A stretch of 64,000 nt of DNA from Roseiarcus sp963765375 (lineage in GTDB: Bacteria > Pseudomonadota > Alphaproteobacteria > Rhizobiales > Beijerinckiaceae). Position numbers and translations under genes: made by a program. Positions 1 to 8,853 of this stretch are shown here, one piece after another. The notes under the pieces were generated by a model. The model had not been told where the DNA came from, ran no database searches, and saw nothing but the letters and a program-made list of their open reading frames with translations. Where the stretch lies: NCBI GenBank assembly GCA_963765375.1, contig CAVXVZ010000005.1, positions 496,001-560,000 on the forward strand. Reading direction: 5' to 3'. The first letter of the stretch is position 1. Each line of letters begins with the position of its first letter.

Positions 1-53
1 ACGAGGCGAACGCACTCGCCGTTCTTGAGATCAATGGCGGGAAACAGGATCAC
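1..53 (-). CDS. hisA: HisA, N-terminus only (window edge)
   Basis: The reverse strand from a GTG codon at 53 reads VILFPAIDLKNGECVRL. This is the highly conserved first beta strand of phosphoribosylformimino-5-aminoimidazole carboxamide ribotide isomerase, with the catalytic Asp in the PAIDL motif. Only about 17 residues are inside the window. The GTG start overlaps the hisH stop as GTGA, so hisA is translationally coupled to hisH as the third gene of a hisB-hisH-hisA operon. The start is chosen because the family begins right at this strand. Confidence 0.9.
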   Translation of the reverse strand, partial: MILFPAIDLKNGECVRL

Positions 54-700
54 GGCCGCCACCTGAGGAAATTGGCGATCAGCTTGAGGCCGAGCGTTTG
101 GCTCTTCTCGGGGTGGAACTGCGTGCCGGCGATGTTGTCCCGGGCGACGATGGCGGTCACCCGGCCGCCGTAGTCGGCGGTCGCGACGATGTCGCCGGCG
201 TCATCGGGATAGAGTTGATAGGAGTGGACGAAATAGGCGTGCAAACCGCTCGGGCCGATCTTGACGCCGGTGAGCAGCGGATGGCCGCGCAAGACGTCGA
301 GGGTGTTCCACCCCATGTGCGGAATCTTCAGGTTCGGATCGCGCGGTTTGATCGCCGCGACATCGCCCGCAATCCAGTTCAACCCGGCGACGACCTCGTG
401 TTCGAGGCCGCGCGTCGCCAGCAATTGCGCGCCGACGCAAATGCCGAGGAACGGCCGCCCCCGTTTGCGCGCGGCCTCCCCCATCGCCTCGACCATGCCC
501 GCGACGCCGTCGAGGCCGCGACGGCAGTCGGCGAAAGCGCCGACGCCGGGAAGCACGATATGATCCGCGGCGAGCACGTCCTCGGGGCGCGCGGTGACTT
601 TGATCTCGCGGCTCGCACCAACCTCGCGGGCGGCGCGCTCGAACGCCTTGCGCGCCGAGTGCAGATTGCCCGAGCCGTAGTCGATGATCGCGACGCTCAT
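50..700 (-). CDS. hisH: Imidazole glycerol phosphate synthase, glutaminase subunit HisH
   Basis: This 216-residue protein is the class I glutamine amidotransferase half of IGP synthase. It releases ammonia from glutamine for HisF in the fifth step of histidine biosynthesis. It opens with the typical IIDYGSGNLHS strand. The nucleophile elbow is GICVGAQLL, with the catalytic Cys near residue 88. The His and Glu of the triad lie in the C-terminal FHPEKSQ. Length matches the family. It is 11 bp downstream of hisB and overlaps hisA by 4 bp, so the three genes form one operon. HisF is expected beyond the window edge. Confidence 0.95.
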   Translation of the reverse strand: MSVAIIDYGSGNLHSARKAFERAAREVGASREIKVTARPEDVLAADHIVLPGVGAFADCRRGLDGVAGMVEAMGEAARKRGRPFLGICVGAQLLATRGLEHEVVAGLNWIAGDVAAIKPRDPNLKIPHMGWNTLDVLRGHPLLTGVKIGPSGLHAYFVHSYQLYPDDAGDIVATADYGGRVTAIVARDNIAGTQFHPEKSQTLGLKLIANFLRWRP

Positions 701-711
701 CGCATTCCGCG

Positions 712-1299
712 CTAGAGCGCGCCCTTGGTCGACGGCGCCCTGCTCCCCTCGCGCGGATCGATCGCGACCGCGCCGCGAAGCGCCCGGGCGACGCCCTTGA
801 AGCAGGATTCGGCGATGTGATGACTATTGACGCCGTAGAGCGTCTCGATGTGCAGAGTGAGCCCGGCATTGCCGGCGAAGGCCTGGAAGAACTCGCGAAC
901 CAGCGCGGTGTCGAAGGCGCCGATCCGCTCGGTGGGGAATTCGACCTTAAAGACGAGGAACGGCCGGCCCGACACGTCGAGCGCGACCCGCGTCAGGGTC
1001 TCGTCCATCGGCAGCAGGCAGTCGGCGTAGCGGGTCAGGCCGCGCTTGTCGCCGAGCGCCTTGGCCAGCGCCTGGCCCAAGGCGATGCCTACGTCCTCGA
1101 CCGTGTGGTGATCGTCGATGTGGCGGTCGCCGTCGGCCCGAATGGTGAGGTCGACGAGGGAATGACGCGCCAGCTGATCGAGCATATGGTCGAAAAAGCC
1201 GACGCCGGTTGCGACGTCCGCCGCGCCCGACCCGTCGAGATCGAGGCCGACCTCGATGCTCGTCTCCTTGGTTTTGCGTGTGATTGCGCCCTTGCGCAT
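712..1299 (-). CDS. hisB: Imidazoleglycerol-phosphate dehydratase HisB
   Basis: A 195-residue monofunctional HisB (no phosphatase domain) that dehydrates imidazole glycerol phosphate in histidine synthesis. Visible landmarks are FFDHMLDQLARHS, the metal ligands DDHHTVEDVGI, and the C-terminal NSHHIAESCFK. The frame stays open upstream to 1545, but the family begins at MRKGAITRKTKET, so the start is set at 1299. It is the first gene of the minus-strand his operon. In many rhizobia hslVU sits upstream of hisB; here the neighbour is a divergent molybdenum hydroxylase gene about 210 bp away. Confidence 0.94.
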   Translation of the reverse strand: MRKGAITRKTKETSIEVGLDLDGSGAADVATGVGFFDHMLDQLARHSLVDLTIRADGDRHIDDHHTVEDVGIALGQALAKALGDKRGLTRYADCLLPMDETLTRVALDVSGRPFLVFKVEFPTERIGAFDTALVREFFQAFAGNAGLTLHIETLYGVNSHHIAESCFKGVARALRGAVAIDPREGSRAPSTKGAL

Positions 1300-1507
1300 G
1301 TGGATTCCGAAGCCTTGATGTCGCTTTGCCCGCGGGTGATAGCAAGCCCGGCGGCGCTTGGCCACAAGAACGGCGCCTCTGCGCAGCGACCGGGGACAGC
1401 CTCTGGTTAACGGCGGGGCTTCGCGGCAAGGCGAAATTCGACTAGTAGGGCCTAAATCGCGCGAGGCGTGAACGAACCCGCCGGCTGGCGCGGGGAATGG
1501 AGAGGGT

Positions 1508-3817
1508 ATGAAACCGATAAAATTCGGGGTTGGCCAAGGCGTCAAGCGCGTCGAGGACGTTCGCCTGGTCAGCGGCCGGGGTCAATACGCCTCCGACGCG
1601 GTCGAAGGCGCCGAGCTCAAGGCAGTCTTCCTGCGCAGTCCCCACGGGCACGCGAAATTCCACATCGACGATGTCAAAGCCGCGCGCGCCGCGCCGGGCG
1701 TCCGGGCGATCTATGTCGCGAGCGATTTCACTCATCTCGGCTTGCTGCCCTGTCTTGCTCCGGTCGCCAACGCCGACAAGTCGAAAACGCCGCTCATGCC
1801 TTATCCGGTGATGGCGGCGAACGAGGTCCATCATGTCGGCGACATCGTCGCCATGGCCGTCGCCGACACCGCCCTGCAAGCTCGCGACGCCGTCGAGTTG
1901 ATCAGCGTCGCCTGGGAAGGGCTCCCCGCCGCCGTCGACATGGAGGAGGCCATCCGGCCAGGGGCGCCGCTCGTCTTTGCCGGCGCGCCCATCAACGTCG
2001 CCTACGACAATCATATCGGCGAGAAGAAGACCGCCGACGCCGCATTCGAACGGGGGGCGCACAAGGTCCGGTTGAAGATCGTCAATCCTCGGGTGGTCGC
2101 GAATTTTATGGAGCCGCGCTCGGCGGTCGGCGAATACGATGCGGCGACGGGCCGGTTGACGCTGAACGTCGGCAGCCAGGGAGTCCACGTCCAGCAGAAA
2201 GTGATCGCCGAGGACATACTGAAAATACCGCGCTCCGATCTTCGCGTCGTCACGCAGGACGTCGGGGGCGGCTTCGGCACCAAGCAGATGGTCTATCGCG
2301 AATATCCGCTGGTTCTGGAGGCGGCGAAAAGGCTCGGGCGTTCGGTCGGCTGGATGGCGGATCGCAACGAGCATTTCGTCGGCGACGCGCAGGGCCGCGA
2401 CAATGTGACGATCGCCGAAATGGCGCTTGATTCCGAGGGCCGGTTTCTCGCCCTCCGCCTCGACATCCTGGGCAATCTTGGCGCCTATCCCTCGATGTAC
2501 GGACCCTATATCCCCTGGCTCGGCGCGTCGATGGCGACCGGGCCCTACGACATCGGCGAGCTCTACGCGCGCGTCCGGGGCGTCTACACCCATACAGTTC
2601 CCGTCGACGCCTATCGCGGCGCAGGACGGCCGGAAGCGGCCTATCTGCTCGAGCGCCTGGTCGACGTCTGCGCGCGAACGCTTGGCGTCGCGCCGGAAGA
2701 GCTGCGCGCGCGCAATTTCATCAAGCCTGCCCAGATGCCCTATCACACCCATACCGATCGCGATTACGACGTCGGAGATTTCGAGGGCGCGATGCGCGCG
2801 TGTCTCAGGAAGGCCGACAGCGGCGGTTTCGCGCAGCGCGAGGAGGAATCGTTGGTGCGCGGCAAGATCCGCGGCTTTGGCATGTCGAGCTATATCGAAT
2901 GCACCGCCTGGGACGATCCCGAGCAAGGGTCCGTGACGCTCGAGAAGAACGGCGATTTCACCGTCCTGATCGGCACCCAGTCGAACGGCCAGGGACACGA
3001 GACGGCCTACGCCCAGGTGGTGGCGCAGCATCTCGACGTGCCGCTCGACCGGGTCAAGGTCGTCCAGGGCGACACCGATCGGGTCGCCACGGGCGCCGGC
3101 ACTGGCGCATCGCGATCCATCCCCGTCGGCGCAGTGATGGTGACCCGCGCGTCACAAACTCTGGCCGCCTCGTTGAAGGATTTGGCGGCCGACAAGCTCG
3201 AGGCCGCAGTCGCGGACCTCGAGATCGAAGACGGCAAGGTGCGCATCGCCGGAACTGACCGCGCGATCTCCTATGCGGAGATCGCCGCCCTTCCCGAAGC
3301 GACGGCGGCGAAACTGACGGCAATCGAGTCGTTCACGCCGCCGAACGCGACCTATCCGAATGGAACGCACGCCTGCGAGATCGAGATCGATCCCGAAACC
3401 GGCGAGACGGCGATCGTCCGCTACGCCGTCGTCGACGACTTCGGCTTCACCCTGAACCCTCTTCTGCTTGCGGGGCAGGTCCACGGCGGCATCGCGCAAG
3501 GAGCGGGCCAGGCGCTGATGGAGCAGGCGACGTTCGACAGCCACGGCCAGTTGTTAACCGCGAGCCTCATGGACTATTGCCTCCCCCGCGCCGACGATCT
3601 GCCGTCGTTCGACTTCGAGACCCGGAACGTTCCCTCGACCACCAACCCGATGGGCCTCAAGGGCGCCGGCGAAGCCGGATCGATCGGGTCGACGCCAGCG
3701 GTGATGAACGCGATCGCCGACGCGCTGTGGCGCGCCTATCGCATCGAGCGCATCGACATGCCCGCGACCCCGTTCGCGATCCACAGCGCGATCAAGCGCT
3801 CGAGCGCTAAACCCTAA
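1508..3817 (+). CDS. Xanthine dehydrogenase-family molybdopterin-binding large subunit (form II CoxL-like)
   Basis: A 769-residue large subunit of the molybdenum hydroxylase (xanthine oxidase/CO dehydrogenase) family. It opens with GVGQGVKRVEDVRLVSGRG, followed by the a/b hammerhead domain. It has the cofactor loop QDVGGGFGTKQ and the active-site loop AYRGAGRPEA. The C-terminal GLKGAGEAGSIGSTP supplies the glutamate that acts as catalytic base. True form I CO dehydrogenases carry AYRCSFR at the active-site loop; AYRGAGR marks form II enzymes, whose substrates are mostly unknown. The medium (FAD) and small (2Fe-2S) subunits normally encoded beside it are absent on both sides, so it must borrow partners encoded elsewhere. 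An RBS-like GGAGAGGG precedes the ATG. Confidence 0.88.
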   Translation: MKPIKFGVGQGVKRVEDVRLVSGRGQYASDAVEGAELKAVFLRSPHGHAKFHIDDVKAARAAPGVRAIYVASDFTHLGLLPCLAPVANADKSKTPLMPYPVMAANEVHHVGDIVAMAVADTALQARDAVELISVAWEGLPAAVDMEEAIRPGAPLVFAGAPINVAYDNHIGEKKTADAAFERGAHKVRLKIVNPRVVANFMEPRSAVGEYDAATGRLTLNVGSQGVHVQQKVIAEDILKIPRSDLRVVTQDVGGGFGTKQMVYREYPLVLEAAKRLGRSVGWMADRNEHFVGDAQGRDNVTIAEMALDSEGRFLALRLDILGNLGAYPSMYGPYIPWLGASMATGPYDIGELYARVRGVYTHTVPVDAYRGAGRPEAAYLLERLVDVCARTLGVAPEELRARNFIKPAQMPYHTHTDRDYDVGDFEGAMRACLRKADSGGFAQREEESLVRGKIRGFGMSSYIECTAWDDPEQGSVTLEKNGDFTVLIGTQSNGQGHETAYAQVVAQHLDVPLDRVKVVQGDTDRVATGAGTGASRSIPVGAVMVTRASQTLAASLKDLAADKLEAAVADLEIEDGKVRIAGTDRAISYAEIAALPEATAAKLTAIESFTPPNATYPNGTHACEIEIDPETGETAIVRYAVVDDFGFTLNPLLLAGQVHGGIAQGAGQALMEQATFDSHGQLLTASLMDYCLPRADDLPSFDFETRNVPSTTNPMGLKGAGEAGSIGSTPAVMNAIADALWRAYRIERIDMPATPFAIHSAIKRSSAKP

Positions 3818-4489
3818 AAATGTTGTTCTTTCCTACGGCTTCGAGCCCCGAAACAGATTCGAAATCCAGCGCAACGAATTCCAAATGGGGGCGGAAGGAA
3901 ATCCAAGGCGCAGCGGAAGGAGAACCAAATCCGGCGCAACAAAAACCAAATCGGATTCTCTTCCGCCAATCGAGACTTCTCAACGGCTTAAGCCATCAAT
4001 CTCCGAAACGGCGAGCCTCTCTAGCAGCGCGCTTCGCATTGGGATGGAGTGGGTTCTGCTCCTTTTCGTCAGCGGTCCGAGGCGTGTGTCCGGCAATCCG
4101 TTTGGGTTTTCTTGGCTCGGGGCCGGTTCGCGCCGGAGACCTCCGCTCATGACGTGGGATTGTCTTGGATTTCCTTGGAGTCTCTCGTCCGAATCCAGAG
4201 TTTTCAATGGGTTGCGTGGCTTGAACCGGGGGACGATTTTTCTCGCGCGTGAGCGGCGCCGGAACGGCGGCTCGCGGTCTTGGCATGAGGAAGGGCAGAT
4301 TGTTCATGGGGCAGCTTAACCTGAGTTTCTGATTTTCTGCAAGAGATTGTCGTCCGAAGCGTTCCCTTCGGGCGCCTCACACCAAAAGCAGAAGTCTCTA
4401 CCCCGAGGCTTCGGGCGACGCCGGCTCCGACGAGGACGCACCATAGCAGTCCCTTCTGATAATCGCAAATGATTGTCGCTTTTTTCGCG
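3818..4489. other. 672-bp gap without a convincing gene
   Basis: The gap separates the molybdenum hydroxylase gene from the lacI-type gene (they converge). Overlapping ORFs exist in several frames, but none resembles a protein family and none has a good RBS. By eye the first half is richer in A than the flanking genes, with runs such as CCAAATC. Two versions of a motif related to AATCGAGACTTTTCAA occur at about 3968-3995 and 4192-4220; a third lies in the gap at 42391-42419. No clear terminator or RNA gene was recognised. Confidence 0.5.
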
Positions 4490-5653
4490 TCAATCCGTCG
4501 TCCGCCTCCGGCTCGGACCGCTCCCGGCGGCCCCCGCCGGCCAGACCGGGCCGACGCTGTCGCCGGGTTTGAATTGGACGGGGACCTTGAGCTGCATCGG
4601 GCGCTTCGTGCGCTGCGTGAGCGCGACGTCGCCAGCCCTTCGCCGTTCGGCGGCCCGGGCGAGTTCGAGGACCACCGCTTCGCCCAGACGGTCGCCGATC
4701 CCGGCCCAATCGGTCCCATAGCTGGTCAGCGCCGGAATGAGCGATTGAGCCCGCGCCTCGGGCAGGATCCCGACGATCGAAAGCTCGCGGCCGGGGAGCA
4801 TCCCGGCTTCGCCGAGGCGGCGGTAGAGCGCGACGGCGTGCATCGAATCGGAGATCAGGACCGCGGTCGGCCTCGGATCGGCATTGAGCAGCGCCTCCGC
4901 TGCGGCGAGACCGCCGCGCTCGCCCGGCGGCCGGCGCAATTCCCATGCCTCGTCGGCGCCAAGCCCCCATCGCCGCATCGCCCGGCGATAGCTCCGCCCG
5001 ATGATATCGACGTAATTGGTGTGAACATCCGGCAGCGAGAGCACGATCCGCTGGTGACCGAGCCCAGCGAGACGCTCGACGGCGCCGTCGACCGCGGCTT
5101 CGAAATCGGGATCGATCCATGCGTGCTCGAGCGTCGACCCGGTGCGCCCGAACGCGACGAAGGGCTTGCCGAGTTTCATGAGATAGCCCGCGCGCGGGTC
5201 GTCGCGTGCGGTGTCGGCGATGATCACCGCGTCGACGAGGCCTCGCTCGGTCACCCGGCGCAGCGCCTCGAGCCGGTCGTCGCCGCCATCCTCGAGAAAG
5301 ATCGCCAGGTCGAGGCCTTCGTGCGAGAGCCGTCGCCTGAGGCCGGCGAGGACGTAGAGGAAGACCATGTTGATCAGCGCGTCGCCCGCGCCGCCGGGGA
5401 TGATGACGCCGATGAGATCGGTCTGGCCGCGCCTGAGGCTGCGGCCGGATTGATTGGGCGAATAGCCGAGCTTGGCCGCCGCGTCGCGGACGCGCTGGCG
5501 CGTCAGGGGATTGACGTCGGCGCGATCGTTCAGCGCCCGCGACACCGTGCCGATCGAGATTTCGAGATGGCGGGCGAGTTCGCGAATTCCGACCAATGCG
5601 GCTGAAGCCTTCTGCGGGACGAGGGAAACGACAGGCGGCCGGATCCCGCCCAA
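4490..5653 (-). CDS. LacI-family transcriptional repressor
   Basis: Up to 387 residues. The N-terminal helix-turn-helix reads IRELARHLEISIGTVSRALN and is followed by the hinge LGYSPNQSGRSLRRG. The rest is a periplasmic-binding-protein-like effector domain beginning DLIGVIIPGG. The start at 5653 is TTG; a TTG at 5596, just before the helix-turn-helix, would give a more typical 368 residues and is equally possible. The gene is divergent from a sugar-type ABC operon, and a perfect 12-bp palindrome of LacI-operator type lies between them. It is therefore most likely the local repressor, released by the transported or first metabolised sugar. Confidence 0.9.
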   Translation of the reverse strand: MGGIRPPVVSLVPQKASAALVGIRELARHLEISIGTVSRALNDRADVNPLTRQRVRDAAAKLGYSPNQSGRSLRRGQTDLIGVIIPGGAGDALINMVFLYVLAGLRRRLSHEGLDLAIFLEDGGDDRLEALRRVTERGLVDAVIIADTARDDPRAGYLMKLGKPFVAFGRTGSTLEHAWIDPDFEAAVDGAVERLAGLGHQRIVLSLPDVHTNYVDIIGRSYRRAMRRWGLGADEAWELRRPPGERGGLAAAEALLNADPRPTAVLISDSMHAVALYRRLGEAGMLPGRELSIVGILPEARAQSLIPALTSYGTDWAGIGDRLGEAVVLELARAAERRRAGDVALTQRTKRPMQLKVPVQFKPGDSVGPVWPAGAAGSGPSRRRTTD

Positions 5654-5684
5654 CGGGTGGAAAATTAACGGGCCGCCGCCGCGC

Positions 5685-5713
5685 TTGACAAGCCAGCGCG
5701 CCGAGAATAGCGT
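5685..5713 (+). promoter_or_regulatory. Probable sigma-70-type promoter of the sugar operon
   Basis: TTGACA at 5685-5690 is followed, after a 17-bp spacer, by TAGCGT at 5708-5713, then by the operator palindrome and 44 bp later the ATG of the first operon gene. The -35 box is perfect and the -10 box is weak. The position fits transcription starting inside or just after the operator, which would let a bound LacI-type protein block initiation. Assigned by inspection only. Confidence 0.6.
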
Positions 5714-5714
5714 C

Positions 5715-5726
5715 GTAAACGTTTAC
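5715..5726. promoter_or_regulatory. LacI-family operator palindrome
   Basis: GTAAACGTTTAC is a perfect 12-bp inverted repeat with the central CG step typical of LacI/GalR operators. It lies between the divergent lacI-type gene and the sugar operon, immediately downstream of the predicted -10 box. No second copy was noticed in the surrounding intergenic sequence. Confidence 0.82.
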
Positions 5727-5770
5727 GGTCAATCCGCCGTCGAAGCGGAGGCTGGCGAAGAGGGACGTCG

Positions 5771-6799
5771 ATGGAGCTCAGAGCGGCCCTCGTCGGCTGC
5801 GGCGCAATGAGTCGGGCCTGGCTTCAGGCGGCGGCGAAAATCTCCGATCTCAGCATCGTCGGCCTCGCCGATCTCGATTCGGCGCGCGCCGAGGCTCGGG
5901 CGGCGGAATTCGGCCTCAGGGACGCGGCTATCGCGCGCGATGTCCAAGCCCTGATCGCCCAATCCCATCCCGACCTCCTGTTCGACGTCGTCGTCCCAGC
6001 GGCGCGGCATGGCGTCGTCTCGGCCGGCCTCGCGGCAGGCTGCCACGTGCTCAGCGAAAAACCGATGGCGCAGACGCTCGGCGAAGCGCGCGACCTGATC
6101 GCGCGCGCTGAAAGCGCGGGACGGATTCACGCCGTGGTGCAGAACCGCCGTTATGTCGCCGGCGTCCGGCGCATCGCCCGCGCGCTCAAGAGCGGCGCGA
6201 TCGGCGATATCGCCAGCGTTCACGCCGATTTCTTCCTCGCTCCGCATTTCGGCGGCTTTCGCGAGGAGATGGACCATGTTCTGCTCTTGGACATGGCGAT
6301 CCACACGTTCGACGCCCTGCGCTGCATGACCGGTCTCGGCGCGCTCGGCGTCTATTGCCGCGAATGGAATCCGCCCTCCTCGTGGTACCGCCAGGGATCG
6401 TCGGCCGCTGCGATCTTCGAGCTCGAGAGGGGCGTGACCTTCGTCTATCGCGGCAGCTGGTGCGCGCCGGGGCTGCCGACGTCGTGGGAGGCCGGGTGGC
6501 GTTTCGTCGGGGCGAAAGGCTCGCTCACCTGGGACGGCGCCGACGCGATCCGCATCGAGGCTCTTGCTTCCGGCGACCGCCAGGGCCTGTTCGACCCGGT
6601 CAAACCGGTCGAACCGCCGGCCCTGGCCGAGAGCGATCGTATCGACGGGCATTTCGGCGTCCTGAGCGACTTTGTGGCGGCGGTTCGCGCCGGCTCGGAC
6701 CCGGAGACGGTAGGCCGCGACAACATCCGCTCGCTGGCGATGGTCTTCGGGGCCATCGAGAGCGCGGAGGCTGGCGGACGCGTGGCGATCGAGAGTTGA
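5771..6799 (+). CDS. Gfo/Idh/MocA-family NAD(P)-dependent oxidoreductase
   Basis: A 342-residue cytosolic dehydrogenase. The N-terminal Rossmann fold starts ALVGCGAMSRAW, with an acidic residue at the end of strand 2 (LADLD) that suggests NAD preference. The signature HVLSEKPMAQTLGEA contains the conserved lysine near residue 97, and the C-terminal domain has the catalytic DMAIHTFDALR. Members oxidise sugars, polyols or inositols, but the substrate cannot be read from sequence. It is the first gene of the operator-controlled operon and is 7 bp from an isomerase gene, a pairing common in inositol-like and rare-sugar pathways. Confidence 0.9.
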   Translation: MELRAALVGCGAMSRAWLQAAAKISDLSIVGLADLDSARAEARAAEFGLRDAAIARDVQALIAQSHPDLLFDVVVPAARHGVVSAGLAAGCHVLSEKPMAQTLGEARDLIARAESAGRIHAVVQNRRYVAGVRRIARALKSGAIGDIASVHADFFLAPHFGGFREEMDHVLLLDMAIHTFDALRCMTGLGALGVYCREWNPPSSWYRQGSSAAAIFELERGVTFVYRGSWCAPGLPTSWEAGWRFVGAKGSLTWDGADAIRIEALASGDRQGLFDPVKPVEPPALAESDRIDGHFGVLSDFVAAVRAGSDPETVGRDNIRSLAMVFGAIESAEAGGRVAIES

Positions 6800-6806
6800 G
6801 AGAGAT

Positions 6807-7706
6807 ATGAGCGACCTGTTGGACATCCGAATCGGCACGATGGTCCGCGCAGGGGCGCCGGATCCGGCGGCCATGGTTCGCGCGCTGGCCAAACTCGGCT
6901 TCGAAAGCATCGAGCCGTTCTTCTGGCAGACGATGAACAAGGACCTGCCCAAGCTCGCCCATGAGCTCCGCGAGTCGCTCGGCGACGCCGACGTGGTCAT
7001 CGATACGCTGGGCATGTTCGGCAATCCGCTCGAGGACGACGACCTCGACCGCCAGACCCTCGAAGGGTGGAAGGCCCTGATCGACAACGCGCACCTGTTC
7101 CGGGCGCGCACGATCGCCGGGTTTACCGGGCGGGTGCGCGGCCAGGCGATCGAGAAAAGCCTGCCGAAATTCAAGGCCGTGTGGGGCGAGCTGGCTCGGC
7201 GGGCCTCGGACAAGGGCGTGCGGCTCGCATTCGAGAACTGCGCCATGGACGGCAACTGGGCGAGCGGCGACTGGAACATCGCCCACAACCCGGATGCCTG
7301 GGAGCTGATGTTCGACGCCGTTCCGAGCGATGCGATCGGGCTCGAATGGGAGCCCTGCCATCAACTCGTCTACCTGATCGATCCCATGCCGCAGATCCGC
7401 AAATGGGCGCCGAAAATATTCCATGTCCACGGCAAGGACGCGACCGTGCGCTGGGATGTGGTGCGCGAGCACGGCGTGTTCGGCAAATATCCGTTCGTCC
7501 AGATGCGCACCCCGGGGTTCGGCGACACCGACTGGACGCGCGTGATCAGCGAGCTCAGGCTCGCCGGCTATGCCGGAACGATCGACATCGAGGGCTGGCA
7601 CGACCCGGTCTATCGCGACAATCTGGAAATGACCGGCCAGGTCCGTGCGCTCGAGTACCTCAAGCAATGCCGCGGGGGGGCGCGCCAAATCGCCAATCCA
7701 GCCTAA
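6807..7706 (+). CDS. Sugar phosphate isomerase/epimerase (xylose-isomerase-like TIM barrel)
   Basis: A 299-residue protein of the AP-endonuclease-2/xylose-isomerase-like TIM barrel family. It has barrel-end metal-binding motifs such as LAFENCAMDG, IGLEWEPCHQ, IFHVHGKDA and the C-terminal IDIEGWHDP. Their Glu, Asp and His residues would hold a divalent metal for keto-aldo isomerisation or epimerisation. It lies between the Gfo/Idh gene and the transporter, so it probably interconverts an oxidised intermediate of the imported compound. The exact substrate is unknown. Confidence 0.88.
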   Translation: MSDLLDIRIGTMVRAGAPDPAAMVRALAKLGFESIEPFFWQTMNKDLPKLAHELRESLGDADVVIDTLGMFGNPLEDDDLDRQTLEGWKALIDNAHLFRARTIAGFTGRVRGQAIEKSLPKFKAVWGELARRASDKGVRLAFENCAMDGNWASGDWNIAHNPDAWELMFDAVPSDAIGLEWEPCHQLVYLIDPMPQIRKWAPKIFHVHGKDATVRWDVVREHGVFGKYPFVQMRTPGFGDTDWTRVISELRLAGYAGTIDIEGWHDPVYRDNLEMTGQVRALEYLKQCRGGARQIANPA

Positions 7707-7770
7707 AGTTCGACGACCTGACGACTTCACCAGCCGGCGCAAACGCCGGAATGAAACCGGGAGGATGACA

Positions 7771-8784
7771 ATGAAGCGGTCCTTTATCTCCAATTGGCGC
7801 GGATCGGCCGCGCTTGCTCTCGCTTGCGCGGCCGTTCTTGGCGCGACCGGAGTGGCCTCCGCCGCCGATGCGCTGCGCGACAAATGGTGCAGCAAGGTGC
7901 ATTTGCGCTTCTTTGTCGGCGGGGCCGAGGGCGACGCCTTCGGCACTGTCGTCTACAACGGCGCCCGCCAGGCCGCCGCCGACACCGGCGCGCAGGTCGA
8001 TTACGTCTTCTCGGGTTGGCAAAACGAGAAGATGACGCAGCAATTGCGCGAGGCGGTCGCGGCCCATCCCGACGGCATTGCGATGATGGGCCATCCCGGC
8101 GAGGCGGCGATCGTGCCGTTGGCGGAACAGGCGGCCAAGGCCGGGATCAAGATGATGTATCAGAACGTGCCGGTGCCGGCGGCGGTCGACAAGGTCGGCG
8201 GGGGATATATCGGCGCGCAGCAGGCGCCGCAGGGCCATGCCCTCGGGGTCGAAATGGTGCGCCGGTTCGGCCTCAAGTCCGGCGACCTGGCGATTGTGAT
8301 CCTGGCCTCGAACGATGTGATCCGCAACGCGCGCGAGGAGGGGACCGCAAAGGCGCTCGAGGAAGGCGGGGTCAAGGTTGTCCGCCTCGCCAGCCAGGCG
8401 GAATGGGCGGCCGATCCGAACCTTGCCATTCCGGTCGTGACTGCGGCCCTGCAGGCCAATCCGACCGCCAAGGCGATCGTCTATCCCGGCGGCCAACAGC
8501 TCGGCAACGCCGCCACTTACATGAAGGCCGCCGGCAAGAAGCCGGGCGAGGTCATTAATGTCGGCTTCGACACGAGCCCGCAGATCGTCGAGGCGTTCAA
8601 GAGCGGCTGGGTGCAGCTGACCGCCGACCAGCAGCCGTTTCAACAGGGCTATCTGCCGATTCTGAGCCTCTGCGAGCAGATCGTGTACGGGCTCGCGCCG
8701 ATGAACGTCGACACAGGCGCGGGCTTCGTAACGCCCGAAAATTATAAAGGGGTCGCCGATCTCGCGATCGACGGCCTGCGGTAG
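7771..8784 (+). CDS. Sugar ABC transporter, periplasmic substrate-binding protein
   Basis: A 337-residue protein of the ribose-binding (type 1 periplasmic binding protein) class. An N-terminal Sec signal peptide with basic residues, a hydrophobic run and the cleavage-type sequence VASAAD precedes the mature domain. Features include GTVVYNGARQAAAD and PDGIAMMGHPGEAAI. The frame is open upstream, but a GGGAGG ribosome site 6 bp before the ATG at 7771 sets the start; another ATG at 7765 is too close to it. It binds the imported sugar and delivers it to the permease encoded downstream. Expression should follow the LacI-type repressor. Confidence 0.9.
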   Translation: MKRSFISNWRGSAALALACAAVLGATGVASAADALRDKWCSKVHLRFFVGGAEGDAFGTVVYNGARQAAADTGAQVDYVFSGWQNEKMTQQLREAVAAHPDGIAMMGHPGEAAIVPLAEQAAKAGIKMMYQNVPVPAAVDKVGGGYIGAQQAPQGHALGVEMVRRFGLKSGDLAIVILASNDVIRNAREEGTAKALEEGGVKVVRLASQAEWAADPNLAIPVVTAALQANPTAKAIVYPGGQQLGNAATYMKAAGKKPGEVINVGFDTSPQIVEAFKSGWVQLTADQQPFQQGYLPILSLCEQIVYGLAPMNVDTGAGFVTPENYKGVADLAIDGLR

Positions 8785-8853
8785 GCTTGAAAAGACCTCG
8801 GCGCGCCGCCTGGAAGGTGCGCCGGGGATCCGCGTTGCTCAGAAGAGGCGGCG

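Noticed and set aside
3820..4319. Overlapping ORFs of 100-144 codons after the molybdenum hydroxylase gene
   Set aside because: No family similarity, no RBS, competing frames on both strands and non-coding-like composition.
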